DNA of 36,264 nt from Falsiroseomonas selenitidurans (GCF_012103215.1 NZ_JAAVNE010000054.1:1-36264); one strand, 5' to 3'; shown: positions 1 to 8,028, counted from the first letter of the stretch. Notes: generated by a model from the letters alone, not told the origin. Translations and numbers: made by a program.

Positions 1-1
1 T

Positions 2-286
2 TTCAACGCGCTCGATGGGCTTCGACATAGGCGCACGCCTAGGCTTACGCCCAGGCCCTCACGGTTGCGCCGCCTGTCCGGTCGAATTGGGGGCCGCTCC
101 AGGCAGGACGAGGTGGACTTCAACCTTGCCTATATCGAGCCGGATTTCACGGGCGAATCCGCCACGCCCTTCGACCAGGCCTATATGCGCGCGCTGTTCG
201 CCTATGGCTTCGCACGCGCCCGGGTCGGCTATCCCTGGGCCAAGTCGCCGCCGAACCTGGGGGAGTCGCCTACCGCCGCCGGATAG
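2..286 (+). CDS. C-terminal fragment of an unidentified protein (possibly patatin-like)
   Basis: The reading frame is open from the window edge to a TAG at 284-286, so only a C-terminus is present. The credible part begins near base 115 (VDFNLAYIEPDF) and runs through FDQAYMRALFAYGFARAR and GYPWAKSPP, with strong GC at third positions. The tail recalls the end of some patatin-like phospholipases, but no catalytic motif lies in the window, so this is a guess. The first 35 or so codons are arginine-rich and of poor quality, which suggests the window edge is damaged or misassembled. An internal TTG at 65 could be taken as a start, but the fragment more likely continues to the left. Confidence 0.4.
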   Translation, partial: FNALDGLRHRRTPRLTPRPSRLRRLSGRIGGRSRQDEVDFNLAYIEPDFTGESATPFDQAYMRALFAYGFARARVGYPWAKSPPNLGESPTAAG

Positions 287-432
287 GCTGCCCCTGTCAA
301 CGGTCGCCTCCGAGGTCGCCTACTGGCGCTGCGAGGGGCGGTCTCCGCGACGCGCGCGCCGTCACCGCCGTGGGGGTCGCGGCGATCGATCCCTGGACCG
401 CGGCGCAGCGCGGCGGTTGAGCGACCGCGTCC

Positions 433-2028
433 TCATTCCCACTCGATCGTGCCCGGCGGCTTGCTGGTGATGTCGTAGGTCACGCGGTTGATGCCGCGCA
501 CCTCGTTCACGATGCGGCCGGCGACGCGCGTCAGGAATTCCATGCTGAAGGGGTAGACATCCGCCGTCATGCCATCCGTGCTGGTCACCGCGCGCAGCGC
601 GCAGGCGGAATCGTAGGTGCGGCCGTCGCCCATCACGCCCACGGTCCGTACCGGCAGCAGCACCGCGAAGGCCTGCCAGATGGCGTCGTAGAGCCCGGCG
701 TTGCGGATCTCCTCCAGGTAGATGCTGTCCGCGTGGCGCAGGATGTCCGCCTTCTCTTTCGTCACCTCGCCGGGGATGCGGATGGCCAGCCCCGGGCCGG
801 GGAAGGGGTGGCGGCCGACGATGGCCTCCGGGATGCCGAGTTCGCGGCCGAGCACGCGGACCTCGTCCTTGAACAGGTCGCGCAGCGGCTCCACCAGCTT
901 CATGCGCATGCCTTCCGGCAGGCCGCCGACATTGTGGTGCGACTTGATGGTGACGCTCGGGCCGCCGGTGGCGGAGACGCTCTCGATCACGTCCGGGTAC
1001 AGCGTGCCCTGGGCCAGGAAGTCGGCGCCGCCGATCTTCGTCTGCTCCTCCTCGAACACCTCGATGAACAGCCGGCCGATGGTCTTGCGCTTGCGCTCCG
1101 GGTCGGTGACGCCGGAGAGCTGGCCGAGGAACAGGTCGGAGGCGTCGCGATGCACCAGCTTGATGTTGAAGCGGTCGCGGAAGGTGGCGACCACCTGTTC
1201 CGATTCATTGGCCCGCATCAGCCCGTGATCGACATAGATGCAGGTCAGCTGGTCGCCGATCGCCTCATGCAGCAGCACCGCGGCGACCGAGGAATCGACG
1301 CCGCCGGAAAGCCCGCAGACCACGCGGCCGGAACCCACCTGGGCGCGGATCTTCTCGATCATCTCGGCGCGGAAGGCGCCCATGGTCCAGTCGCCGGTGC
1401 AGCCGCAGACGATGTGCGTGAAGTTGCGCAGCAGCGCCGCGCCATGCGGGGTGTGCACCACTTCGGGGTGGAACATGGTGCCGTAGTAGCGGCGTTCGTC
1501 ATTGGCGATGACGGCGAAGGGTGCCCCTTCGCTGGCGGCGACCACCCGGAACCCCTCGGGCAGCTTCGTGATGCGGTCGCCATGGCTCATCCACACCTGT
1601 TCCCGGGCGCCGCGGGACCAGACGCCCTGGGTGATGGCGCAGTCGCCGGTCACGTCGATATGGGCGCGGCCGAATTCGCGCAGATGCCCGCCCTCCACCG
1701 TGCCGCCGAGCTGGTGCGCCATCACCTGCTGGCCGTAGCAGATGCCGAGGATGGGCAGGCCCATGCCGAACACCACCTCCGGCGCGCGGGGGCTCTCGGC
1801 CTCCGTCACGCTGGCCGGGCCGCCGGAGAGGATGATGCCGCGGGGCGCGAAGCCGCGGATGCGCGCCTCGGGCGCCGCGTTGAACGGCCAGACCTCGCAA
1901 TAGACGCCCGATTCCCGCAGGCGGCGCGCGATGAGCTGCGTCACCTGGCTGCCGAAATCGAGGATCAGGATGCGGTCGTGATGCTGCGCCAGGGGGGCGG
2001 TGGCGGCATCGGGGGCGGCGTGTGTCAT
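433..2028 (-). CDS. guaA: GMP synthase (glutamine-hydrolysing)
   Basis: This is GMP synthase, which converts XMP, ATP and glutamine to GMP in the cytoplasm, the last step of guanine nucleotide synthesis. The protein has 531 residues, normal for the family. A class I glutamine amidotransferase domain comes first, with the nucleophile Cys97 in GICYGQQ. The ATP-pyrophosphatase loop GLSGGVDSS follows. The dimerisation domain ends in the typical ITSKPPGTIEWE. The ATG at 2028 is preferred over one five codons upstream because the conserved N-terminus begins well inside and AGG precedes this ATG. The guanine-pathway partner guaB lies about 3.7 kb away on the same strand. The RTX gene lies just upstream, with a strong hairpin between them, so guaA probably has its own promoter in the 161-base gap. 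Confidence 0.97.
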   Translation of the reverse strand: MTHAAPDAATAPLAQHHDRILILDFGSQVTQLIARRLRESGVYCEVWPFNAAPEARIRGFAPRGIILSGGPASVTEAESPRAPEVVFGMGLPILGICYGQQVMAHQLGGTVEGGHLREFGRAHIDVTGDCAITQGVWSRGAREQVWMSHGDRITKLPEGFRVVAASEGAPFAVIANDERRYYGTMFHPEVVHTPHGAALLRNFTHIVCGCTGDWTMGAFRAEMIEKIRAQVGSGRVVCGLSGGVDSSVAAVLLHEAIGDQLTCIYVDHGLMRANESEQVVATFRDRFNIKLVHRDASDLFLGQLSGVTDPERKRKTIGRLFIEVFEEEQTKIGGADFLAQGTLYPDVIESVSATGGPSVTIKSHHNVGGLPEGMRMKLVEPLRDLFKDEVRVLGRELGIPEAIVGRHPFPGPGLAIRIPGEVTKEKADILRHADSIYLEEIRNAGLYDAIWQAFAVLLPVRTVGVMGDGRTYDSACALRAVTSTDGMTADVYPFSMEFLTRVAGRIVNEVRGINRVTYDITSKPPGTIEWE

Positions 2029-2123
2029 GGCGCCTAACAGCACAGGCCGGCCAGCGCGACAAGGGATTCGCGAGGCCGCGCGGCGGTCCCGCGCTCCACC
2101 GCGGATCGGGGGAAGGGGGGGGT

Positions 2124-2154
2124 GGCGGCCGCCCCGGGGGGAGGGGCGGCCGCC
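2124..2154 (-). terminator. Perfect 12-bp GC hairpin after the RTX gene
   Basis: GGCGGCCGCCCC at 2124-2135 is exactly complementary to GGGGCGGCCGCC at 2143-2154, with a 7-base loop. It sits 36 bases beyond the RTX stop codon and before guaA. No U-tract follows on the minus strand, so it would be a non-classical terminator or an mRNA-stabilising stem. Confidence 0.5.
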
Positions 2155-2189
2155 GCACCATGCTGGCCTTGGGCCCGGGGCTGGGATGG

Positions 2190-2798
2190 TCAGCCAGCGA
2201 TGGTGATCTGCTCGATGCCGAAGAACTTCACCAGCTCCCCGTTCACCATGAACTGCCCGTTCACCGGGCCGTCGAAGACGATGGCGTTGCCGCTGATGCT
2301 GTAGTTGCCGCCCTGGTACAGCTGCAGCCCGTCCAGCACCTGCTGCAGGCTCAGCCCCTGCAGCATCACGTTGTCCTGGCCGTTGCCGCCATGCAGCTCG
2401 TCATTGCCGTCGCCGGCCTGCCACCACATCGTGTCGTTGCCCTCGCCGCCGAAGACCTTGTCGCCATGGCCGGCGCCGCCGCGCAGATGGTCGTCGCCAT
2501 CCTCGCCGAACAACTCGTCGGTGCCGCTGCCGCCGGCCAGCACGTCGTGGCCTGCGCCACCGAACACCTTGTCCTCGCCCGCGCCGGCATCGACGATGTC
2601 GTTGCCCGACCCGGCATGCACCTCGTCCTGGCCGCCGGCCGTCGCGATGGTGTCGTTGCCGCCGGCGCCGAACACCTTGTCCATGCCGTCGCCGGTGTTG
2701 ATGTGGTCGGCACCTTCGGTGCCGAAGCGGTCGGTGAAGGTGCCACCGGCCACGCGGGCCAGGTCGCGGTCCAGGATCCTCGTCGCGGTGCTTGCCAT
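2190..2798 (-). CDS. RTX-type calcium-binding repeat protein with double-glycine-like leader
   Basis: The 202-residue acidic protein carries hemolysin-type nonapeptide repeats (GGxGxDxux) through its middle, about residues 25-145, for example GAGGNDTIA, GGAGHDVLAG and GGEGNDTMWW. Such repeats form a calcium-bound parallel beta-roll and usually mark proteins exported by type I secretion. The C-terminal 60 residues are repeat-free and end in FFGIEQITIAG, which could hold a secretion signal. The N-terminus ILDRDLARVAGG matches the spacing of double-glycine leaders cleaved by C39 peptidase transporters: hydrophobic at -12, acidic at -8, Leu at -7, Val at -4 and Gly-Gly at -2/-1. No transporter gene lies nearby. 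A GAGGAGG Shine-Dalgarno six bases before the ATG supports the start. Function beyond calcium binding is unknown. Confidence 0.85.
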   Translation of the reverse strand: MASTATRILDRDLARVAGGTFTDRFGTEGADHINTGDGMDKVFGAGGNDTIATAGGQDEVHAGSGNDIVDAGAGEDKVFGGAGHDVLAGGSGTDELFGEDGDDHLRGGAGHGDKVFGGEGNDTMWWQAGDGNDELHGGNGQDNVMLQGLSLQQVLDGLQLYQGGNYSISGNAIVFDGPVNGQFMVNGELVKFFGIEQITIAG

Positions 2799-2832
2799 CT
2801 CTGCCTCCTCATGGGGCGTTTCGATGGGGCAA

Positions 2833-2889
2833 GCCTATCGGCCGGGCGGGGGGTGCGGAACGCGGGCTGATCCTGTCGCGCCGATAGGC
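2833..2889. repeat. 10-bp perfect inverted repeat upstream of the RTX gene
   Basis: GCCTATCGGC at 2833-2842 and GCCGATAGGC at 2880-2889 are perfect inverted copies 37 bases apart, filling most of the 98-base gap between the GNAT stop and the RTX start. The pair could be a regulator-binding site with two half-sites or a large stem-loop ending the GNAT transcript. Confidence 0.55.
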
Positions 2890-2896
2890 GCAGCCT

Positions 2897-3472
2897 TCAG
2901 CCGCCCTCGCGCAGCCGGCCTTCCGGCACCGGGGCGGTGGCCGCCAGCAGCGTGTCGATCGGGTCCCACAGCAGGGCCAGCTGGTCCACCGACTGGCCGG
3001 CGACGCGGATGCCTTCCTGCATCGCCGGGCGACCGCCCAGGTGGCGGTAGAAGAAGCGGCTGGGATTGTCCGCCAGCACCCAGGCCATGGCGGAATTGCA
3101 GCCGATGGCCCGCAGATGCGCCGCCATCGCCCGCATCAGCCGCCTGCCGCAGCCGCGCTCGCGGAAATCATCCAGCACATAGAGCGTTTCCACCTCGCCT
3201 TCCGCCAGGCCGCGGCGCCGTGCCCGGCCGCCGGAGGCGAAGCCCACCACCTGCGCCGGCGCTTCCTCCGCCGGGGCGGTGGCGACGAAGACGGCATGGC
3301 CCTCGCGGCGGTCCAGGATGGCGCGGTGGTAGAAATGCGCCAGCCGCGGCTCGGAGAGCTCGGCCAGGTAGCGTTCCCCCAGGATGCCGGCATAGGCGCT
3401 GCGCCAGGCCGCCACATGCACCGCCGCGATGGCGGCGGCATCGCCCGGCCGGGCGCGGCGGATGGAGATCAT
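2897..3472 (-). CDS. GNAT family N-acetyltransferase
   Basis: The protein has 191 residues and the GNAT fold. It opens with MISIRRARPGDAAAIAAVH and has the acetyl-CoA pyrophosphate-binding motif A in FRERGCGRRLMRAM, followed by NPSRFFYRHLGG, the usual motif B region. It would transfer an acetyl group from acetyl-CoA to an amine, but the substrate cannot be told. Its ATG overlaps the stop codon of the rsmB-type gene by four bases (ATGA), so the two are probably translationally coupled. A much longer open frame extends upstream, but that part is a shadow of the methyltransferase gene. Confidence 0.88.
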   Translation of the reverse strand: MISIRRARPGDAAAIAAVHVAAWRSAYAGILGERYLAELSEPRLAHFYHRAILDRREGHAVFVATAPAEEAPAQVVGFASGGRARRRGLAEGEVETLYVLDDFRERGCGRRLMRAMAAHLRAIGCNSAMAWVLADNPSRFFYRHLGGRPAMQEGIRVAGQSVDQLALLWDPIDTLLAATAPVPEGRLREGG

Positions 3473-4782
3473 GTCGGGCGCCGTTGCAGCACGGCGGCGA
3501 AGAAGCCATCCGTGCCATGGCGGGCGGGCGAGAGCGCCATCCAGGGGCCATCGCCCGGCGCGGCCAGGCCGGGCCGCAATTCGGCCCACAACCCGGGCAG
3601 GGGCAGCGCTTCGAAGTCTTCGTGGCGTTCCAGGAAGGCCGCCATCTGCATCTCGTCCTCCTCCGGCAGGAGCGAACAGGTAGCGTAGACCAGCCTTCCG
3701 CCCGGACGCACCAATTCCGATGCATCCTCCAGGATCATCGCCTGCTTCAGCACCAGCTCTGCCAGGTCGCGCGCATTGGTGCGGATGCGGGCATCCGGGT
3801 TGCGGCGCCAGGTGCCGGTGCCGGTGCAGGGCGCATCCACCAGCACCCGGTCGAATTTCTGCGAGTTGCGCTTGCGCCACTTGTCGCCACTGGTCAGCAG
3901 ATGGCGCTCGGAATTGTGCACATCGGCGCGGCGCAGCCGGCGGCCGGCGCCTTCCAGCCGGCTGGCGGAGGTGTCGCAGGCGACGATGTGGCCGCGATTG
4001 CCCATGGTGGCGGCCAGCGCCAGGGTCTTGCCGGCGGCGCCGGCGCAGAAATCCGCCACCCGCATGCCGGGCCGCGCATCGGTCACCAGGGCGATCAGCT
4101 GGCTGCCCTCGTCCTGCACCTCGATCAGCCCCTCCAGAAAGGGCTTGGTGGCGCTGACCGGGCGGCGGTCGGCGATCCGCAGGCCCCAGGGCGACAGCGG
4201 CGTTGGCGTGGCCGGGATGCCCTCCGCCGCCAGTGCCGCCAGGGCGCCCTCGCGGTCCACCTTCAGCAGGTTGGCGCGCAGGTCGAGCGGCGCGGCGGCT
4301 TCCATGGCCGCGGCCTCCGCCGCCAGGCTCTCGCCGAAGCGGCTGCGCAGGCCGGGCAGCGCCCAGTCCGGCAGGTTCAGCCGCGGCCCTTCCGGCATGC
4401 GCGGCAGCACCAGCGGCCTTCCGGCCAGCTTGCCCAGCAGGTCGCGCTCCGCCTCCGTCAGCGGGCTGGCGGCGAAGCGCTCGCCGGAGAAGTTCTGGTC
4501 CACCCCATCCACGCTCCAGCCCTCGGCCAGCAGCAGGTGGCCGGCCAGCAGCAGGCGGGCGGGCGGGTTCTCCACCCCCAGCTCGGCGAAATGCCAGGCG
4601 AGGCGCAGCCGCTGGCGGATCGCCCCCCAGGCGCGCTCCGAGACGTTGCGGCGGTCCGAGCCGCCGATGTAGCGGCGGGCGCGGAAGAAATCATTGGCGA
4701 TGGCATCGGCCGGCCGCCGGGGCGAGGCCTCCACGGCGGCGAGCAGGTCGATGGCGGCGGAGAGGCGGGCGGCGGGGGTCAT
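3469..4782 (-). CDS. rsmB: RsmB-type rRNA (cytosine-C5) methyltransferase
   Basis: The protein (437 residues) belongs to the RsmB/Sun/NOP2 family of SAM-dependent RNA m5C methyltransferases. The SAM site is ADFCAGAAGKTLALA. The motif IV cysteine is in VDAPCTGTGTWRRNPD and the catalytic motif VI cysteine is in YATCSLLPEEDE. The N-terminal 130 residues resemble the NusB-like region of RsmB. RsmB methylates C967 of 16S rRNA in E. coli, but target choice within this family cannot be read from sequence alone. The ATG at 4782 is chosen because residues upstream in the same open frame are low-complexity proline/alanine/arginine. It is co-transcribed with the GNAT gene. A place between guaB and guaA is common in alphaproteobacteria. 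Confidence 0.9.
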   Translation of the reverse strand: MTPAARLSAAIDLLAAVEASPRRPADAIANDFFRARRYIGGSDRRNVSERAWGAIRQRLRLAWHFAELGVENPPARLLLAGHLLLAEGWSVDGVDQNFSGERFAASPLTEAERDLLGKLAGRPLVLPRMPEGPRLNLPDWALPGLRSRFGESLAAEAAAMEAAAPLDLRANLLKVDREGALAALAAEGIPATPTPLSPWGLRIADRRPVSATKPFLEGLIEVQDEGSQLIALVTDARPGMRVADFCAGAAGKTLALAATMGNRGHIVACDTSASRLEGAGRRLRRADVHNSERHLLTSGDKWRKRNSQKFDRVLVDAPCTGTGTWRRNPDARIRTNARDLAELVLKQAMILEDASELVRPGGRLVYATCSLLPEEDEMQMAAFLERHEDFEALPLPGLWAELRPGLAAPGDGPWMALSPARHGTDGFFAAVLQRRPT

Positions 4783-5137
4783 GCGGTCATCCGGGCCGGC
4801 CGCGCGCTGGGCTGCCGGGCGACAGGCGGAAAGGGGGAGGTGCCGGGGCGCGGACGGCCCGGGCGGCGCCGGGCCTATAGCGGCGCCGCGCGGCAATGGC
4901 GAGGAGCGGGCCTCGGGGCGCGGGATCGGGCAGGGCGGGTCCTCGGGGTGCAGGCATCCGCGGCGATGCTCGCCCCTTGCGGGGGGCGCCGCAAGCAGCG
5001 CGCGGGGCGGCGCGCGGGATTCGGGCGAAAAGATGATTTTTGCGTCAGCCCCCGCCCGCGCCATGGGCGCGAAACCGTGTTCCGCTACTCTGCCCGCTGG
5101 CCCCGCATCCGGCGGGGCGGAAAGGGAATTGGCGCAG
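4783..5137. other. 355-base divergent intergenic region
   Basis: It lies between the starts of the leftward rsmB gene and the rightward secreted-protein gene. No credible gene is seen; the open frames across it have poor codon use. It holds a 7-bp perfect stem (CTTGCGG at 4976-4982 with CCGCAAG at 4989-4995) and a small AT-rich patch near 5031-5045 that may mark promoter DNA for the rightward gene. Confidence 0.5.
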
Positions 5138-5632
5138 ATGTTCAGATCCGTTCTCGCGGCCGGCGTGGTCCTGGCGCTTTCGGCCGGCGGCGCCCTGGCG
5201 CAGAAGGCGCCGCAGCAGCAGCAGCAGCCGAATTGGCGCGCCGAGCCACGCTACGAGACGGTGACGCTGCAGGCCGGCTTCGAGCCCGACCCGCGCGAGG
5301 TGGCGGTGGAAGCCGGCGGGGATGGGGAGGCAACGGGCCTTGGTCCGGATTGCGCCGGCTGGATCGACTTCTCCAAGCCGGACGTGGACCTGAACTACAC
5401 CTCCGGCCAGTATCCGCTGTACATCTCGGTGGTGGCCGGGGTGGATACCACGCTGGTGATGAACGACGCCGCCGGCAACTGGATCTGCAACGACGATCTG
5501 GACGGGGTGAACCCGGGCATCGTCATCACCCGCCCGCAGAGCGGCAACTACAACATCTGGATCGGCACCTTCGACCGCACCACGCCGCAGCGCGCGACCC
5601 TGCGCATTTCCGAGATCCCGCCGCGCCGCTGA
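5138..5632 (+). CDS. Small exported protein with a PPC-like beta-sandwich
   Basis: The 164-residue protein starts with a clear Sec signal peptide (MFRSVLAAGVVLALSAGGALA, cleaved about residue 21), followed by a short Lys-Ala-Pro and polyglutamine stretch from five CAG codons. The mature part has repeating strands such as YPLYISVVAGVDTTLVMNDA, then GNWICNDDLDG and GNYNIWIGTF. This pattern resembles the bacterial pre-peptidase C-terminal fold and small exported proteins often misnamed peptidase S1 in this order. There is no catalytic triad. Two cysteines, in PDCAGW and WICND, could form a disulfide in the periplasm. It runs against its neighbours and converges on guaB. Function unknown. Confidence 0.8.
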   Translation: MFRSVLAAGVVLALSAGGALAQKAPQQQQQPNWRAEPRYETVTLQAGFEPDPREVAVEAGGDGEATGLGPDCAGWIDFSKPDVDLNYTSGQYPLYISVVAGVDTTLVMNDAAGNWICNDDLDGVNPGIVITRPQSGNYNIWIGTFDRTTPQRATLRISEIPPRR

Positions 5633-5651
5633 TCCCCCGGCCGGCAAGGGC

Positions 5652-5692
5652 CCCTCTCCCCCCCGTCGGGGGAGAGGGTTGGATGAGGGGGG
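5652..5692. terminator. 11-bp hairpin between convergent genes; dispersed-repeat copy
   Basis: CCCTCTCCCCC at 5652-5662 pairs perfectly with GGGGGAGAGGG at 5668-5678 around a 5-base loop. The tail GGTTGGATGAGGGGGG follows to 5692. It lies between the convergent exported-protein gene and guaB, so it may stop transcription from both sides. A related tail recurs at 31587-31604. Confidence 0.55.
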
Positions 5693-5708
5693 CTGCCCCG
5701 CCTGGCGG

Positions 5709-7250
5709 CTACCCCTCCAGCCGGTAGTTCGGCGCTTCCCGCGTCACCGCCACGTCGTGCACATGGCTCTCCCGCAGGCCGGCATTGGTGATGCGGCGGA
5801 ATTTCGCCCGCGTCTGAAGGTCGGCGATGGTGGCGGCGCCGGTATAGCCCATGGCGGCGCGCAGGCCGCCGACCATCTGGTGGATCACCGTGCCGACCGG
5901 GCCCTTGTAGCCGACACGGCCCTCGACGCCTTCCGGCACCAGCTTCAGCTTGTCCGCCACCTCGGCCTGGAAGTAGCGATCCGCCGAACCCCGCGCCATG
6001 GCGCCGAGGCTGCCCATGCCGCGATAGGATTTGTAGGACCGGCCCTGGTAGAGGAACACCTCGCCCGGCGCCTCGTCCGTGCCGGCGAAGACGCTGCCCA
6101 TCATCACGCAATCGGCGCCGGCCGCGATGGCCTTCGCGACATCGCCGGAGGAGCGGATGCCGCCATCGGCGATCGCCGGCACGCCGCGCTCGCGGCAGGC
6201 GGCGGCGCTTTCCATCACCGCGGTCAGCTGCGGCACGCCGACGCCGGCGACGATGCGGGTGGTGCAGATGGAGCCCGGGCCGATGCCGATCTTCACCGCA
6301 TCGGCCCCGGCCTCGATCAGCGCCAGCGCGCCTTCGGGCGTGGCGACGTTGCCGGCGATGATCTGCACCGAGTTGGACAGTTTCTTGATGCGCTCCACCG
6401 CCCGCAGCACGCCGCCGGAATGGCCATGCGCGGTGTCGACGACGATGACATCGATCTCCGCCGCCACCAGCAATCCGGCGCGGTGGAAGCCATCATCCCC
6501 GACGCCGATCGCCGCCGCGGTGCGCAGCCGGCCCATCGGGTCCTTCACCGCGCTGGGATTGGCCTGCGCCTTGTCCATGTCCTTCACGGTGATCAGGCCG
6601 ACGCAGCGATAGGCCTCGTCCACCACCAGCAGCTTCTCGATGCGGTGCTTGTGCAGCAGCTCCCGCGCCTTGTCCTTGGTGACGTCGGCATCCGCCGTCA
6701 CCAGCCCCTCCCGCGTCATCAGCTCATAGACCCGCAGGTTCGGGTCCGTGGCGAAGCGCACGTCGCGGTTGGTGATGATGCCGACCAGCCGGCCCGAATC
6801 GCGTTCCACCACCGGGATGCCGCTGATGCGGTGGTTTTCCTGCAGGGCGCGAACCTCGGCCAGCGTCTGGTCCGGGTGGATGGTCAGCGGGTTCACCACC
6901 ATGCCGGATTCGAACTTCTTCACCTGGCGGACCTGCGCCGCCTGGTCCTCCGGGCTGAGATTCTTGTGGATCACCCCGATTCCGCCGGCCTGGGCCATGG
7001 CGATGGCCATGTTGGCCTCCGTCACCGTGTCCATGGCGGCGGCGATCAGCGGGATGTTCAGTGAAATCTCCCGCGTCAGGCGGGTGCGGGTGTCCGTCTC
7101 CGCGGGCAGGACGGTGGAGTAGGCGGGAACCAGCAGCACGTCGTCGAAGGCGTAGGCCTCCTCGAACCGTGCGCGGAAGGCCGCCTCGCGGTCGACCCTG
7201 GCGGGGCCGGGGCTGATCGGCGTGGGCGTGCTTGTATCTGGGGGCGCCAT
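5709..7250 (-). CDS. guaB: IMP dehydrogenase
   Basis: This is IMP dehydrogenase, which oxidises IMP to XMP with NAD+, the committed step to GMP. The protein has 513 residues. After the N-terminal barrel strands it carries two CBS domains (about residues 120-230). The catalytic loop GIGPGSICTTR contains Cys329, and the flap has YRGMGSLGAM. The ATG at 7250 is preferred over one seven codons upstream because AAAGAGG lies eight bases before it and the upstream ATG would overlap that Shine-Dalgarno. Residues 1-20 are a proline/threonine-rich extension. guaA, for the next step, is on the same strand further left. rlmE lies 76 bases upstream. Confidence 0.97.
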   Translation of the reverse strand: MAPPDTSTPTPISPGPARVDREAAFRARFEEAYAFDDVLLVPAYSTVLPAETDTRTRLTREISLNIPLIAAAMDTVTEANMAIAMAQAGGIGVIHKNLSPEDQAAQVRQVKKFESGMVVNPLTIHPDQTLAEVRALQENHRISGIPVVERDSGRLVGIITNRDVRFATDPNLRVYELMTREGLVTADADVTKDKARELLHKHRIEKLLVVDEAYRCVGLITVKDMDKAQANPSAVKDPMGRLRTAAAIGVGDDGFHRAGLLVAAEIDVIVVDTAHGHSGGVLRAVERIKKLSNSVQIIAGNVATPEGALALIEAGADAVKIGIGPGSICTTRIVAGVGVPQLTAVMESAAACRERGVPAIADGGIRSSGDVAKAIAAGADCVMMGSVFAGTDEAPGEVFLYQGRSYKSYRGMGSLGAMARGSADRYFQAEVADKLKLVPEGVEGRVGYKGPVGTVIHQMVGGLRAAMGYTGAATIADLQTRAKFRRITNAGLRESHVHDVAVTREAPNYRLEG

Positions 7251-7326
7251 GGCGGGAACCTCTTTCCGCAACCTTGGCGGCCCCGCCTACACCGCTCCCG
7301 GGGGGCGCGTCCATAGCAGAGACGTG

Positions 7327-8013
7327 TCAGTTGCCCCGGGCTGCCCCGCGAAAGCCGGTGGCGACGACATAGAGCTCCGCGCTGTCCTTGCGGCTGGCCG
7401 GCGGCTTGGCGTGGCGGACGGCGACGAAATCCCGCTTCAGGGTGGCGAGGAAGTCCTTCTCGGACCCGCCGGCCAGCACCTTGGCGACGAATCCGCCGCC
7501 CGGCGCCAGCACGCGGCCGGCGAAGTCCAGCGCGATCTCGGCCAGGGCCATGATGCGCAGATGGTCGGTGGCGTTGTGGCCGGTGGTGTTGGGCGCCATG
7601 TCCGACATCACCAGGTCCGCCTGGCCGTCCAGTGCCGCCAGCACGCGATGCTCGGCTTCCGCATCCTGAAAATCGCCCTGGATCATGACGGCGCCGGGTA
7701 TCTGGTCCACCACCAGCAGGTCGATCCCCACCACCCGGCCGGCGCCACGCGCCAGCGCCACCTGCGTCCAGCCGCCGGGCGCCGCGCCCAAATCGACCAC
7801 GCGCGTGCCCGGCTTCAGCAGGTGGTAGCGGTCATCCATCTGTTCCAGCTTGAAGGCGGCGCGGGAGCGCAGGCCCCGGGCCTTGGCTTCCTTGACGTAG
7901 GGGTCGTTGAGCTGGCGTTCCAGCCAGCGCTGGCTGCCGATGGTGCGGCCCTTGGCGGAGCGCAGGCGGTCGGCGAGCTGGCGGGTGGGTGGACGGGCAG
8001 GGGGTTTGGCCAT
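7327..8013 (-). CDS. rlmE: 23S rRNA 2'-O-methyltransferase RlmE (FtsJ)
   Basis: The 228-residue protein is RlmE/FtsJ, which methylates the ribose of U2552 in 23S rRNA during late 50S assembly using SAM. The SAM site VVDLGAAPGGWTQVA is intact, and the K-D-K-E catalytic set is complete: Lys55 (AAFKLEQ), Asp138 (VMSDMAPN), Lys178 (GGFVAKVL) and Glu213 (SAELYVVA). The N-terminal basic stretch, about 25 residues, is likely RNA-binding. It precedes guaB on the same strand and follows the Ppx/GppA gene, from which a palindromic element separates it. Confidence 0.95.
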   Translation of the reverse strand: MAKPPARPPTRQLADRLRSAKGRTIGSQRWLERQLNDPYVKEAKARGLRSRAAFKLEQMDDRYHLLKPGTRVVDLGAAPGGWTQVALARGAGRVVGIDLLVVDQIPGAVMIQGDFQDAEAEHRVLAALDGQADLVMSDMAPNTTGHNATDHLRIMALAEIALDFAGRVLAPGGGFVAKVLAGGSEKDFLATLKRDFVAVRHAKPPASRKDSAELYVVATGFRGAARGN

Positions 8014-8028
8014 GGGCGGGGCCTTAGA

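Noticed and set aside
733..2037. 434-residue open frame antisense to guaA
   Set aside because: It mirrors a clear guaA gene; composition is Ala/Asp/His/Gln-rich as typical of antisense shadows in GC-rich DNA.
5213..5229. CAG repeat as a phase-variable tract
   Set aside because: A trinucleotide repeat changes linker length without shifting the frame, so it cannot switch the gene on and off.
2305..5727. 1140-residue open frame on the plus strand
   Set aside because: Proline/arginine/serine-rich and antisense to the RTX, GNAT and rsmB genes; it only reflects the lack of AT-rich stop codons.
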